Below are positions 31,652 to 43,612 of a stretch of 46,337 nt of DNA, piece after piece (the first letter of the stretch is position 1; each line of letters begins with the position of its first letter). Both the position numbers and the translations under genes were made by a program. This DNA is from an uncultured Pelagibacteraceae bacterium (GTDB lineage: Bacteria > Pseudomonadota > Alphaproteobacteria > Pelagibacterales > Pelagibacteraceae), in the NCBI GenBank assembly GCA_902566675.1, contig CACFJO010000003.1, positions 1 through 46,337 on the forward strand, written 5' to 3'. The notes under the pieces were generated by a model, which was not told the DNA's origin, made no database searches, and saw only the letters and a program-made list of their open reading frames with translations.

Positions 31652-32893
31652 ATGAAATATTTGAAAAAAATTGGAAATAACGCACGAAAAGCTTTTGAAG
31701 ACTTAAAAGAGGTAAAACATGAAAAGATTAAGAAAGTTTTAAATGACTATAATAAAGCTTTACTAAAAAATACAAACAAAATCATTTATGAGAATAAAAG
31801 GGATGTTAGGAACGTAAAACGAAAACAACTTGTAGATAGATTAATATTAAACAAAAAAAGAATAGAAGCTATAAGACATTCAATTAATGATATTTCAAAG
31901 TTCAAGAATCCTATAGGAAAAGTATTAGAACAATGGTCAAGACCAAATAAGTTGAAAATAAAAAGAGTTTCTACACCTATAGGTGTTGTTGGAGTAATTT
32001 ATGAAAGTCGGCCAAACGTAACTGCAGATGTAGCTGCTTTAAATTTAAAGTCTGGAAATTGTTCTATACTTAGAGGAGGTTCCGAGGCATTGAACTCAAA
32101 TAAAGTGCTTGCTGGACTTTTCCGAGAGGCTCTTCAAAAAAATAATATTAATAAAAATTGTGTTCAGTTTATTGATAAGAAAGATAGAAAGATTGTGGAT
32201 AGTTTATTATCTAAAATGAATAGATATATTGATGTAATTGTTCCTCGTGGAGGTAAAGGATTAGTGTCTAAGGTACAAAAACTTTCAAACGTGCATGTCA
32301 TTGGACATTTAGAGGGTTTATGTCATATTTTAGTTGATAGAAGTGCTGATTTAAACATGGCTAAGAAAATTATAGTCAACGCCAAAATGAGAAGAACAAG
32401 TATTTGTGGAGCTGCAGAAACAGTATTGATTGAGGAAAAAGCACTAAAATCTCATGCGAAAGAAATAATAGAGTCCCTTGAAAAAGCTGGTTGTGAAGTA
32501 AGAGTTGATAGTAAAATTAATAAGATTTTTAAAAACAAATTAAAGTTAGCAAAGGAAAAAGATTGGAAAACTGAGTATTTAGACGCAATTATTTCAATAA
32601 AATCTATTAAGAATATAAGTGATGGAATAAAACATATATTAAAATACGGTACTATGCATACTGATAGTATTATTACCAGAAACGCTAAAAATGCAAAATT
32701 ATTTTTAAATGGAGTTAATAGCTCTATTGCTATGCATAATGTTTCAACACAATTTGCTGATGGTGGCGAATTTGGTTTTGGAGGTGAAATTGGTATTTCA
32801 ACAAACAAACTTCCGCCAAGGGGACCAGTCGGAATTGATCAACTCACATCGTATAAGTATGTTGTTTCTGGAAAAGGTATAATCAGACCATAG
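31652..32893 (+). CDS. proA: Gamma-glutamyl phosphate reductase
   Basis: NADPH-dependent reductase producing glutamate semialdehyde, 413 residues, aldehyde-dehydrogenase fold. VGVIYESRPNVTADVAALNLKSGN (in parts: GVIYESRPNVTAD, then VAALNLKSGN), LRGGSEALNSN, PRGGKGLV, the nucleophile Cys in RRTSICGAAETVL (about 251) and the family signature VNSSIAMHNVSTQFADGGEFGFG (in parts VNSSIAMHNVST and QFADGGEFGFG). It starts on the base after the proB stop and precedes nadD by 3 nt. Confidence 0.96.
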   Translation: MKYLKKIGNNARKAFEDLKEVKHEKIKKVLNDYNKALLKNTNKIIYENKRDVRNVKRKQLVDRLILNKKRIEAIRHSINDISKFKNPIGKVLEQWSRPNKLKIKRVSTPIGVVGVIYESRPNVTADVAALNLKSGNCSILRGGSEALNSNKVLAGLFREALQKNNINKNCVQFIDKKDRKIVDSLLSKMNRYIDVIVPRGGKGLVSKVQKLSNVHVIGHLEGLCHILVDRSADLNMAKKIIVNAKMRRTSICGAAETVLIEEKALKSHAKEIIESLEKAGCEVRVDSKINKIFKNKLKLAKEKDWKTEYLDAIISIKSIKNISDGIKHILKYGTMHTDSIITRNAKNAKLFLNGVNSSIAMHNVSTQFADGGEFGFGGEIGISTNKLPPRGPVGIDQLTSYKYVVSGKGIIRP

Positions 32894-32896
32894 TTA

Positions 32897-33433
32897 ATGG
32901 CAAAATATCAAAATAATAAAATTGGTATTCTAGGTGGAAGTTTTGATCCTGCTCATAAAGGCCATTTAGCCATAACTAGAATTTCGATAAAAAAGTTGAA
33001 ATTAAATAAAATTTATTGGGTAGTTGCAAAAAAAAATCCTTTTAAAAAAGACCCTTTATATTCATTAAATAAAAGAATGTCCCAAGCAAAAAAAATTATC
33101 AAAAATAATAGAAAAATAAAGATTGTATATTTAGAAGATATAGTAAAATCTAGTAGATCAATTGATGCAATTAAATATATTTTAAGAAAAGACAAACCTA
33201 AAAATCTTTATTTTATCGTTGGATCAGATATTTTATTGGAGTTTCATAAATGGAAGAGTTGGAAAAAAATAGTAAAATTGGCAAAATTAATTGTTTTTTC
33301 TCGTAAGGGATATGATAAAAAGAGTACAAAAACTATTGTGGCAAAACATTTAAATAATAATATAAATTTTATAAGGATTAGACCCATACAAATCTCTTCT
33401 ACAATCTTAAGGAAAAAATCAATGAGTTATTAA
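32897..33433 (+). CDS. nadD: Nicotinate-nucleotide adenylyltransferase
   Basis: NAD synthesis enzyme joining nicotinate mononucleotide with ATP, 178 residues. The nucleotidyltransferase motif GILGGSFDPAHKGHLAI (about 9-25) has the HxGH-type KGH; later YFIVGSDILLEFHKWKSWKK and the signature IRPIQISSTILRKK near the end (ISSTxIR-like). In many bacteria nadD precedes rsfS, as here; its stop overlaps the rsfS start by one base. Confidence 0.94.
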   Translation: MAKYQNNKIGILGGSFDPAHKGHLAITRISIKKLKLNKIYWVVAKKNPFKKDPLYSLNKRMSQAKKIIKNNRKIKIVYLEDIVKSSRSIDAIKYILRKDKPKNLYFIVGSDILLEFHKWKSWKKIVKLAKLIVFSRKGYDKKSTKTIVAKHLNNNINFIRIRPIQISSTILRKKSMSY

Positions 33434-33780
33434 TGTTAGTGTCAGAAATTAAAAAAAATATCGAAAAAATTCTGGATAATAATAAAGCAAAAAACATAAC
33501 TTCAATAAATCTTAAAAATAAATCTTATATAGCTGACTACATGATAATAGCCTCTGGAACATCTTCGAGACATCTCCAAGCCTTATCAGAAATTCTCGTT
33601 GTAGAATTAAAAAAGATTGGATTAGATAATTGCCGTATAGAAGGAAAAGATAGCAGTGACTGGAAATTAGTCGATACCCAAGATATTATTGTTCATATAT
33701 TTCATCCTGAAAAAAGAGATTTTTATGATTTAGAGAAAATGTGGTCGGAGGAGATACCAAAAGAAAAGGCTATGATATGA
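33433..33780 (+). CDS. rsfS: Ribosomal silencing factor RsfS
   Basis: Small protein of 115 residues that binds ribosomal protein L14 and prevents subunit joining during starvation. The family core is YIADYMIIASGTSSRHLQAL (about 32-51), then EGKDSSDWKLVDTQDIIVHIF (in parts EGKDSSDWKLVD and TQDIIVHIF) and FYDLEKMWSE. Overlaps ctpA by 4 nt (ATGA). For an ocean oligotroph a ribosome-hibernation factor coupled to NAD synthesis is a sensible pairing, though the gene order is widespread. Confidence 0.95.
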   Translation: MLVSEIKKNIEKILDNNKAKNITSINLKNKSYIADYMIIASGTSSRHLQALSEILVVELKKIGLDNCRIEGKDSSDWKLVDTQDIIVHIFHPEKRDFYDLEKMWSEEIPKEKAMI

Positions 33781-34913
33781 AAAAAAAATTAATCATATTT
33801 CTATTTTCCCTAATTGTATTTTCCCAGTCAGCTTTTTCAAAAAATAATCTGTACGAAAAAATTGATCTTTTTGGTGAAGTGCTTGAAAATATTAAAAAAG
33901 ACTACGTAGATGACATCGATCAAGCTGAAATGATAGACTCTGCAATTAATGGAGTTTTACAATCATTAGACCCTTACTCAGCTTATATGAGTCCTGAACT
34001 ATTTAAAGAAATGCAAACTGATACAAGAGGTGAATTCGGTGGACTAGGAATCGAAATTGGTATGGAAGCTGGAGTAGTTAAGGTTATTTCTCCGATTGAT
34101 GATACTCCTGCAGCAAAAGCTGGAATAAAGGCAGGGGATTACATAGTTAAAATTGGCAAAGAACAAGTGCAAGGTAAATCTTTATTGGAAGCTGTAAAAT
34201 TGATGAGAGGACCTGTAGGTACGTCAATCGATTTAACAGTTAGAAGGAAAAATGTAAAAAAACCTTTGGAATTTAAGATTGTAAGAAAAATTATTGAGGT
34301 TCAGTCTGTAAGTTCAGAAATAATTGGTGATGAAAAAAATTTAGGATACATAAGACTAAAATCATTTAATGAAAACAGCGACAAACAGTTTTTAAAATCT
34401 GTAAAAAATTTTGAAAAAAAATCGAAAATTAAAGGTTATGTAGTTGATCTAAGAAACAATCCTGGAGGATTATTAACTCAAGCTATAAATATTACGGATT
34501 TTTTTTTAGAAGACGGTGAAATAGTATCTACCAAAGGAAGAAAAATATCGGAAACTAGAAAATTTTTTGCAAGAAAAGGAGATGAGGTAAAAGGAAAGCC
34601 AATTGTTGTTCTAATTAACAATGGATCAGCATCAGCATCTGAAATTTTTGCTGGAGCCTTAAAAGATCATAAAAGAGCAATAATCTTAGGTGAAAATTCT
34701 TATGGTAAAGGGTCAGTTCAATCAATAATACCATTAACAAATGGTGGAGGAATGAGACTTACTATTTCCAAATATTATTTACCTTCAGGCAAATCAATTT
34801 CGGAAGTTGGAATTACTCCTGATATTCTCGTTGAAGAAGACAATGAGGATTTTCTAATTAATTCAGAAAAAGATAATCAATTAAATTACGCTATAAAACT
34901 ATTTAATTCCTAA
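33777..34913 (+). CDS. ctpA: Carboxy-terminal processing protease (S41 family)
   Basis: Periplasmic serine protease of 378 residues. Signal peptide about 1-21 (KKKLIIFLFSLIVFSQSAFS). Family N-terminal block YVDDIDQAEMIDSAINGVLQ, then SLDPYSAYM, a PDZ domain (about 75-155, GGLGIEIGMEAGVVKVISPI and AAKAGIKAGDYIVKIG) and the protease core LRNNPGGLLTQA, NNGSASASEIFAGAL (catalytic Ser) and GENSYGKGSVQ (catalytic Lys). The start at 33777 overlaps the rsfS stop; a longer in-frame start at 33741 would bury the signal peptide. Confidence 0.95.
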   Translation: MKKKLIIFLFSLIVFSQSAFSKNNLYEKIDLFGEVLENIKKDYVDDIDQAEMIDSAINGVLQSLDPYSAYMSPELFKEMQTDTRGEFGGLGIEIGMEAGVVKVISPIDDTPAAKAGIKAGDYIVKIGKEQVQGKSLLEAVKLMRGPVGTSIDLTVRRKNVKKPLEFKIVRKIIEVQSVSSEIIGDEKNLGYIRLKSFNENSDKQFLKSVKNFEKKSKIKGYVVDLRNNPGGLLTQAINITDFFLEDGEIVSTKGRKISETRKFFARKGDEVKGKPIVVLINNGSASASEIFAGALKDHKRAIILGENSYGKGSVQSIIPLTNGGGMRLTISKYYLPSGKSISEVGITPDILVEEDNEDFLINSEKDNQLNYAIKLFNS

Positions 34914-34917
34914 TTTT

Positions 34918-35379
34918 ATGAATTCACCTAAACTCCCAATGCGATCTGGTGTAGGGGTAGTGGTTCTTAATAATGATAACAAAGTTTTTGTTGGCAAAAG
35001 GAGAGATAATCCTACTAATAACTGGCAAATGCCTCAGGGAGGTGTAGATGATGGTGAAAATTATCTTACAGCAATGAAAAGGGAGCTTTTTGAGGAAACA
35101 AGTATTAAAAGTATTAAGGTACTAAAAGAAATCGATGGATATTTCGAATATGAACTCCCAAATAATTTAGTGGGTATTATTTGGAAGGGAAAATATAGAG
35201 GTCAAAAACAAAAATGGTTTATTGTTAAATTTTACGCTAATGAAAGTGAAATTAATATTAAAACTAAAAATCCTGAGTTCATTAAATGGAAGTGGGTTTT
35301 ACCAGATGAGTTACCTAACATGATAGTAGATTTTAAAAAAAATATGTATCTTAGTTTAGTAAAAGAAATAAAAAAAATT

Positions 35380-35397
<18 letters not shown>
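34918..35397 (+). CDS. rppH: RNA pyrophosphohydrolase (Nudix)
   Basis: Removes pyrophosphate from triphosphorylated mRNA 5' ends to start decay, 159 residues. RSGVGVVVLNNDNKVFVGKR, NWQMPQGGVDDGENYLTAMK and RELFEETSIKSIKVL give the Nudix box GGVDDGEN...RELFEETS, and WFIVKFYANESEI follows. In alphaproteobacteria this gene is often next to ctpA, as here. Its end overlaps the convergent atpC end by 18 nt. Confidence 0.94.
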
Positions 35398-38067
<2,670 letters not shown>

Positions 38068-38068
<1 letters not shown>

Positions 38069-39597
38069 TACTTATTTCCTTTTTTGTGTTCCTCAATAGT
38101 TTGAGATAAAAGTTTCTCTATTTTTTCTTCGAGTTTACCAGTAGATTGAATTTGTTCGATTATTTCTGGTTTTTCTAGTTTAACTTTTTCCAATATACCT
38201 CTCTCAAATGTTTTGATTTCACTTAAGTCAATATCATCTAAATAACCTCTTACTCCAGTAAATACCGATATGACCTGTTCTGCTACAGTTAAGGGAGAAT
38301 ATTGGTCCTGTTTTAATAACTCAGTAAGTTTGGCTCCACGATTTAATAACTGTTGGGTAGAAGCGTCCAAATCTGATCCAAATTGAGCAAAAGCAGCCAT
38401 TTCTCTATATTGAGCCAACTCAAGTTTTATTGAGCCAGCTACTTTTTTCATTGCTTTAGTTTGAGCAGCTGAACCCACCCTGGAAACTGATAAACCAACA
38501 TTTACTGCAGGTCTAATTCCCTGATTAAATAGTTCAGTTTCCAAAAAAATTTGACCATCAGTTATGGAGATAACATTGGTTGGAATATAAGCAGAAACGT
38601 CTCCAGCTTGTGTTTCAATAATAGGCAATGCAGTTAAAGATCCTCCACCACTTTTATCATTAAGTTTTGCTGCACGCTCTAATAGTCTGCTATGTAAATA
38701 AAATACATCTCCAGGATACGCTTCTCTACCTGGAGGTCTTCTCAATAATAAAGACATCTGTCTATAAGCTACTGCTTGTTTGGACAAATCATCATAAACA
38801 ATTAATGCATGCATACCGTTGTCTCTAAAATATTCGCCTATTGTACAACCTGTATAAGGAGCTAAAAATTGCAATGGGGCAGAGTCGGAAGCTGTAGCAG
38901 CTACAATTGTTGTATACTTCAATGCACCAGCTTCTTCCAAAGTTTTTGTAATTTGAGCAACTGTTGAACGCTTTTGACCAATAGCTACATATACACAATA
39001 CAATTTTTTCTTTTCATCTGAAGACTCATTAATTTGTTTTTGATTTATAATTGCATCAATAGCCACAGCTGTTTTTCCCGTTTGTCTATCACCAATAATT
39101 AATTCTCTTTGACCTCTTCCAATAGGAATGAGAGAGTCAATTGATTTTAATCCAGTCTGCATCGGTTCATTAACTGATTGTCTAGGTATAATTCCAGGAG
39201 CTTTTACCTCAACACGTTTTCTACTTTTAACTGAGATAGCTCCCTTTCCATCGATTGGATTTCCTAATCCATCTACAACTCGGCCAAGAAGTTGTTTGCC
39301 TACAGGAACATCTACAATTGCATTTGTCCTTTTTATTGTATCACCTTCTTTAATATTTCTATCATCACCAAAAATTACTACTCCAACATTATCGTTTTCT
39401 AAATTTAGCGCCATTCCTTTTGAACCATCCTCAAATTCAACCATTTCTCCTGCTTGAACGTTGTCTAATCCATAAACTCTGGCTATACCATCTCCAACTG
39501 ATAAAACTTTTCCAATTTCAGATACCTCAGCTTTTTCTCCAAAATCTTTAATCTGATCTTTTAGTAGTTTAGTAACTTCTGATGGGTTTATTGTCAT
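38068..39597 (-). CDS. atpA: ATP synthase F1 alpha subunit
   Basis: Non-catalytic nucleotide-binding subunit, 509 residues. P-loop [20 protein letters not shown] (about 168-187), signature [17 protein letters not shown] and the arginine-finger region in the same block, plus [20 protein letters not shown] and [21 protein letters not shown]-terminal amphipathic [19 protein letters not shown] contacts delta. It starts one base after the atpH stop region. Confidence 0.98.
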
Positions 39598-39598
39598 T

Positions 39599-40156
39599 TT
39601 AGTTTTCTAACATTGCTTGTTCAAATTTTTTTAACTTATTTTTAATTGAAGTATCTATCATAAAACTTCCTAGTTGAAGTCTTAGGCCTCCAATTAACCC
39701 TTTGTCAAATTGGTAATCAAATTTTAATGTTAATCCAACTGACTTGGATAATTCTTTGCTTATTTCATTAATTTCGGATTGAGATAGTTCTTTTGATGAG
39801 ATCAAATGTGCTTTAACTTCACCTCTATGTTTTGAGCAAATTTTTAAAAAATTTTCAGAGATTTTTTCAATAAAGAATATTCTTCTTTTTTTGATCAAAA
39901 GAAGAAAAAAATTTTTTAAATTTTTTGAAAAGCCTAATTTTTCTGAAATTATGTGTAAAGCTTGATTTTGTAAATTAATACTTTTAGTTGGGTTTTTTAA
40001 AAAATTTTGAATATCACGGCTAGAGTTATATAGAGAGAGAAGATTCTTTACTTCATTTTCAACTTTATCTAACTCGCTAGACTCTTTTGCAACCTCAAAA
40101 AGAGCACGAGAATACCTTTCAGATGTTTCAGTCGAGAAAGATTTGTTTGCACTCAT
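39599..40156 (-). CDS. atpH: ATP synthase F1 delta subunit
   Basis: Peripheral-stalk connector (OSCP homologue), 185 residues. N-terminal [20 protein letters not shown] and C-terminal [20 protein letters not shown] are the family landmarks, with a helical bundle between. First gene of the F1 operon atpHAGDC; F0 genes are not in this window, as is normal for alphaproteobacteria where F0 is encoded elsewhere. Located 81 nt after priA. Confidence 0.95.
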   Translation of the reverse strand: MSANKSFSTETSERYSRALFEVAKESSELDKVENEVKNLLSLYNSSRDIQNFLKNPTKSINLQNQALHIISEKLGFSKNLKNFFLLLIKKRRIFFIEKISENFLKICSKHRGEVKAHLISSKELSQSEINEISKELSKSVGLTLKFDYQFDKGLIGGLRLQLGSFMIDTSIKNKLKKFEQAMLEN

Positions 40157-40210
40157 TTTAATTTTATGAATTTATTGTGAAATTAACGTCAGGTCGTACC
40201 ATATGAGCAA

Positions 40211-40224
40211 AACTTGATCAAGTT
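40211..40224. promoter_or_regulatory. Perfect 14-bp palindrome upstream of the ATP synthase F1 operon
   Basis: AACTTGATCAAGTT is self-complementary over 14 bp and lies in the 81-nt gap between priA and atpH. On the minus strand TTGATC within it has a 17-nt spacer to TACGAC, and TTGGCA just upstream has a 17-nt spacer to TCATAT; neither -10 is good. It is a candidate operator or the -35 region of an atp promoter. Confidence 0.4.
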
Positions 40225-40237
40225 GCCAATTATGAAT

Positions 40238-42181
40238 TTATGCAAAGTTGATTGGGTCAACATCAACCGTGAGTTTTATTTTAGATGAGATTTTAAGCCC
40301 ATTTAGGACATTTGTGATTTTTCTCTGCAACAAAGACTTGGTATTGAACCTAACGAGCAATCTAGATCTAAATTTTTTTTTTATTTTAAGAAGCGGGGAG
40401 TCTACTGGTCCCAAAATCTCAAGTTCTTTAATTTGCTTTAATTTATTTTTAATTTCTTGAGCACCTTGTAGACTTGAACTGTGATTTGTAGATGAAATAA
40501 TTATTGCAATTAATCTTTTAAACGGTGGTAGATCATTTTTCTCTCTCAAGATAAGCTCGTTACTAAGAAGTTGTTCTGATTTATTTTTTATTAACTCGGT
40601 TAATGTCATATCATTAGGATTTAATGTTTGATAAATTATTAATGACTCCATACTAAACCTTCCAGCTCTACCACTTAATTGATGATATAATTGAATATTT
40701 TTTTCTGTATTTCTTAAATCATATCCCCTACCTGAAAAGTCAGCATCAATTACTACTATACAATTTAACTTTGGAAAATTAAAACCCTTAGAAATCATCT
40801 GTGTTCCGATTAAAATATCAATTTTATTCTCATTAATTTCTCTAAAGAAGTTTTCAGTCTTTTTCTTTGATTTAAGGTAATCACTCGAGAATATTTTACT
40901 TTTTTTATTTGGGAATAATTCTTTTACTTCATCAAATATTTTTTCTACCCCAGGTCCGTACATTATAAATTCGCATTTCTCTGTTTTTGTACAATCTACA
41001 TTAATTTTTTTTTCAAATGAGCAATGATGACAAACAGCTTTATCTTTTAATTTATGAAATGTTAAATAAAAAGAACAGTTTGGACAAATTAGTTTTGCTC
41101 CACATTTTTTACAAATTAAGTATGGTGCAAAACCCCTTCTATTAATAAAAAATAACACTTGATCACCCTTATCTAAGTATAATTTTACTGACCTGATCGT
41201 CTCATTAGCTATAAATTTATTTTTAACTTTATCTATGTTCAAATTTATTATTTTTGTTTCAGGAAGTGGATAATCATTATATCTTTTAAAGATTTTTATA
41301 TGTCTATATTTTTTTTTGATAACATTACTGTACGTTTCAATTGAAGGAACTGAAGTTACCAGATGAATTGGAATCTTTTCAAAGTGTGCTCTTGATATTG
41401 CCATATCTCTTGCATTATAGATTACTCCCTCATCTTGTTTATATGAAGTGTCATGTTCTTCATCTACAATTATTAATCCTAGTTTTTTAAAAGGAAGAAG
41501 TAAAGCTGATCTAGCTCCAATTAAAATCTTTATTTTATTACTTATTATACCTTTCCAAATAATTCTTTTTTTTTTGGGGGTAATTTTAGAATGCCAAACT
41601 GCGGGTTCGAAACCGAAAAAATCTTCAAATCTTGACTTGAACTCATTTGTTAAAAATATCTCAGGTAATAAAACTAAAACTTGTTTACCTGAGTCTATTA
41701 TCTTTTTAATTCTTTCGAAATAAACTATGGTTTTACCAGAGCCAGTGGTACCTTGTAAAACTGAAACATCAAATTTATTATTTTCTTTTTCGAGAAACTT
41801 CAAAGCCTTAAGTTGTTCTTTATTTAATTTGAAAAGTTTTTTTTTTGTTTTTTTTACTTCAAATGAGTCATCTTTAACATTAAAAAACTTATCTGAGCCA
41901 CCAATTGCCATTTTAAGTACAAGACCTATTGGGACCATATTATAGGTTGAAAACCATTCGATGAAATCAACCAACTTTTTATCGATTGCATATTCAGTTT
42001 TCTTTTTAATATCTTTTATTTTAATATTTTTAGGCTCTGAGTAATCACTTTTCCATACAACACCTATTTCTTTTCCTGAGCCAAATGGAACTTCGACTAA
42101 ATGACCAACTTTACTAATAGTCTTAGAGTTATAAGTAAATGGAAAATTGAAAATTTTGGGCAACAAAACTTGTGCTTTCAT
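40238..42181 (-). CDS. priA: Primosomal protein N' (replication restart helicase PriA)
   Basis: Superfamily 2 DNA helicase reloading the replisome at stalled forks, 647 residues. An N-terminal 3'-DNA-binding domain (about 1-90) is followed by Walker A GTTGSGKT (144-151), DEEHD (240-244) and IGTQMISKGFNFPKLNCIVV, QLSGRAGRF. The zinc-binding insert has pairs Cys357/360, 366/369, 384/387, but the last is Cys397 and Cys403 (Cx5C) instead of CxxC, followed by the family GPGVEKI block. Slightly shorter than E. coli PriA (732). Lies between lpdA and the atp operon on the same strand. Confidence 0.95.
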   Translation of the reverse strand: MKAQVLLPKIFNFPFTYNSKTISKVGHLVEVPFGSGKEIGVVWKSDYSEPKNIKIKDIKKKTEYAIDKKLVDFIEWFSTYNMVPIGLVLKMAIGGSDKFFNVKDDSFEVKKTKKKLFKLNKEQLKALKFLEKENNKFDVSVLQGTTGSGKTIVYFERIKKIIDSGKQVLVLLPEIFLTNEFKSRFEDFFGFEPAVWHSKITPKKKRIIWKGIISNKIKILIGARSALLLPFKKLGLIIVDEEHDTSYKQDEGVIYNARDMAISRAHFEKIPIHLVTSVPSIETYSNVIKKKYRHIKIFKRYNDYPLPETKIINLNIDKVKNKFIANETIRSVKLYLDKGDQVLFFINRRGFAPYLICKKCGAKLICPNCSFYLTFHKLKDKAVCHHCSFEKKINVDCTKTEKCEFIMYGPGVEKIFDEVKELFPNKKSKIFSSDYLKSKKKTENFFREINENKIDILIGTQMISKGFNFPKLNCIVVIDADFSGRGYDLRNTEKNIQLYHQLSGRAGRFSMESLIIYQTLNPNDMTLTELIKNKSEQLLSNELILREKNDLPPFKRLIAIIISSTNHSSSLQGAQEIKNKLKQIKELEILGPVDSPLLKIKKKFRSRLLVRFNTKSLLQRKITNVLNGLKISSKIKLTVDVDPINFA

Positions 42182-42209
42182 AATTCAATAGTATTAGAAT
42201 TTTATTTAA

Positions 42210-43610
42210 TTAGAAATGAATTGGTCTTTTATCAACAGCTAAAGCTGCCTCTTTTATGGCTTCGGTATGAGTAGGATGAGCATGACATGTTCTAGCAATA
42301 TCTTCAGCACTTGCACCAAATTCCATTGCTAAAGCCATTTCTGCTATCATATCTCCACAATGTGGACCAATAATATGCACACCCAATACTTTATCTGTTT
42401 TACTATCTGCTAAAATTTTTACGAAACCCTCGGTTTCGTTATTAACCTTCGCTCTAGAGTTAGCTAAAAAGGGAAATTTTCCTACCTTATAAGATCTACT
42501 TTCTTCTTTTAATTGTTCCTCTGTTTTACCAACTGTTGCTACCTCGGGTGATGTGTAAATGACACCAGGAATTACGTCATAATTTACGTGTCCACTTTGT
42601 CCAGCCAGAATTTCAGCAACTGCTATTCCCTCCTCCTCAGCTTTGTGGGCGAGCATTGGTCCTTTGATGACATCACCTATAGCATAGATATTTTTAACTG
42701 ATGTTTCTAGTCTTTCATTAACTTCAATTCTACCTTTTTTATCTTTATTGATACCTATTTTTCCTAAATTAAGGCCTTCTGTATATGCTTTTCGCCCAAC
42801 AGCAACTAATACTTTATCAAATTCTAAATTTTCTTCTTTTGATTCTTTTATATTAGTACAATTTATTAAAACACTAGAATTATTATTTTTAACAAAGTTT
42901 ACTTTGAATCCCATTTTGAATTTTAGTCCTTGTTTAGTTAAAATTTTTTTAAATTCACTTGAAATCTCTCTATCCATGCCTGGTGTAATATAATCAAGAT
43001 ACTCTATTACCGTCACATCTGATCCTAAACGAGACCAGACTGAGCCCATCTCTAAACCTATATAACCACCTCCTATTACAGCTAACTTCTTTGGAACTTT
43101 ACTTAGTGATAATGCTCCAGTAGAGGAAATTATATTTTTTTCATCTATTTGTAAGCCTGGTAATGAAACTGCTTCTGAACCAGTAGCAATAACAATATTT
43201 TTTGTTTTATAATTTTGCTTTCCATTATTCTCATAAACTACTATATCGTTCTTAGAAAAAATTACTCCTTTTCCTTTTATGTAAGTTACTTTATTTTTTT
43301 TGAATAAAAATTCTACTCCTTTGGTAAGAACTTGAACTGATTTATTTTTATTTAGCATCATCTTTTCAATATTAAGTTTAACACCTTCGAGTTCAATTCC
43401 CTGTTTATTAAAATTATTCTTAGCTTTTTGGAAATTATCAGATAAATTCAGTAAGCTTTTTGAAGGAATACAACCAACATTTAAACAAGTGCCACCTAGA
43501 GATCCTCTAGACTCTATACATGCCGTTTTTAAACCAAGTTGAGCAGCCCTAATGGCGCAAACGTAACCTCCTGGACCGCCGCCAATTACAATTAAATCAA
43601 AATTATCCAT
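42210..43610 (-). CDS. lpdA: Dihydrolipoamide dehydrogenase (E3)
   Basis: Flavoprotein that reoxidises lipoyl groups with NAD+, 466 residues. FAD motif VIGGGPGGYVCAIRAAQLG (about 8-26), redox disulfide Cys42/Cys47 in GGTCLNVGCIPSK, NAD motif AVIGGGYIGLEMGSVWSRLG, second FAD motif NIYAIGDVIKGPMLAHKAEE and C-terminal catalytic HAHPTHTEAIKEAAL. The ATG at 43610 follows the sucB TGA by 2 nt; a TTG three residues earlier is in frame but unneeded. As the only lpd seen, it likely serves 2-oxoglutarate and pyruvate dehydrogenases alike. Confidence 0.96.
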   Translation of the reverse strand: MDNFDLIVIGGGPGGYVCAIRAAQLGLKTACIESRGSLGGTCLNVGCIPSKSLLNLSDNFQKAKNNFNKQGIELEGVKLNIEKMMLNKNKSVQVLTKGVEFLFKKNKVTYIKGKGVIFSKNDIVVYENNGKQNYKTKNIVIATGSEAVSLPGLQIDEKNIISSTGALSLSKVPKKLAVIGGGYIGLEMGSVWSRLGSDVTVIEYLDYITPGMDREISSEFKKILTKQGLKFKMGFKVNFVKNNNSSVLINCTNIKESKEENLEFDKVLVAVGRKAYTEGLNLGKIGINKDKKGRIEVNERLETSVKNIYAIGDVIKGPMLAHKAEEEGIAVAEILAGQSGHVNYDVIPGVIYTSPEVATVGKTEEQLKEESRSYKVGKFPFLANSRAKVNNETEGFVKILADSKTDKVLGVHIIGPHCGDMIAEMALAMEFGASAEDIARTCHAHPTHTEAIKEAALAVDKRPIHF

Positions 43611-43612
43611 AA

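Noticed and set aside
39128-39457. A 109-codon plus-strand open frame inside atpA
   Set aside because: It is antisense to a fully conserved atpA with intact catalytic motifs, and its translation is Pro/Ser/Thr-rich without family likeness; an overlap artefact.
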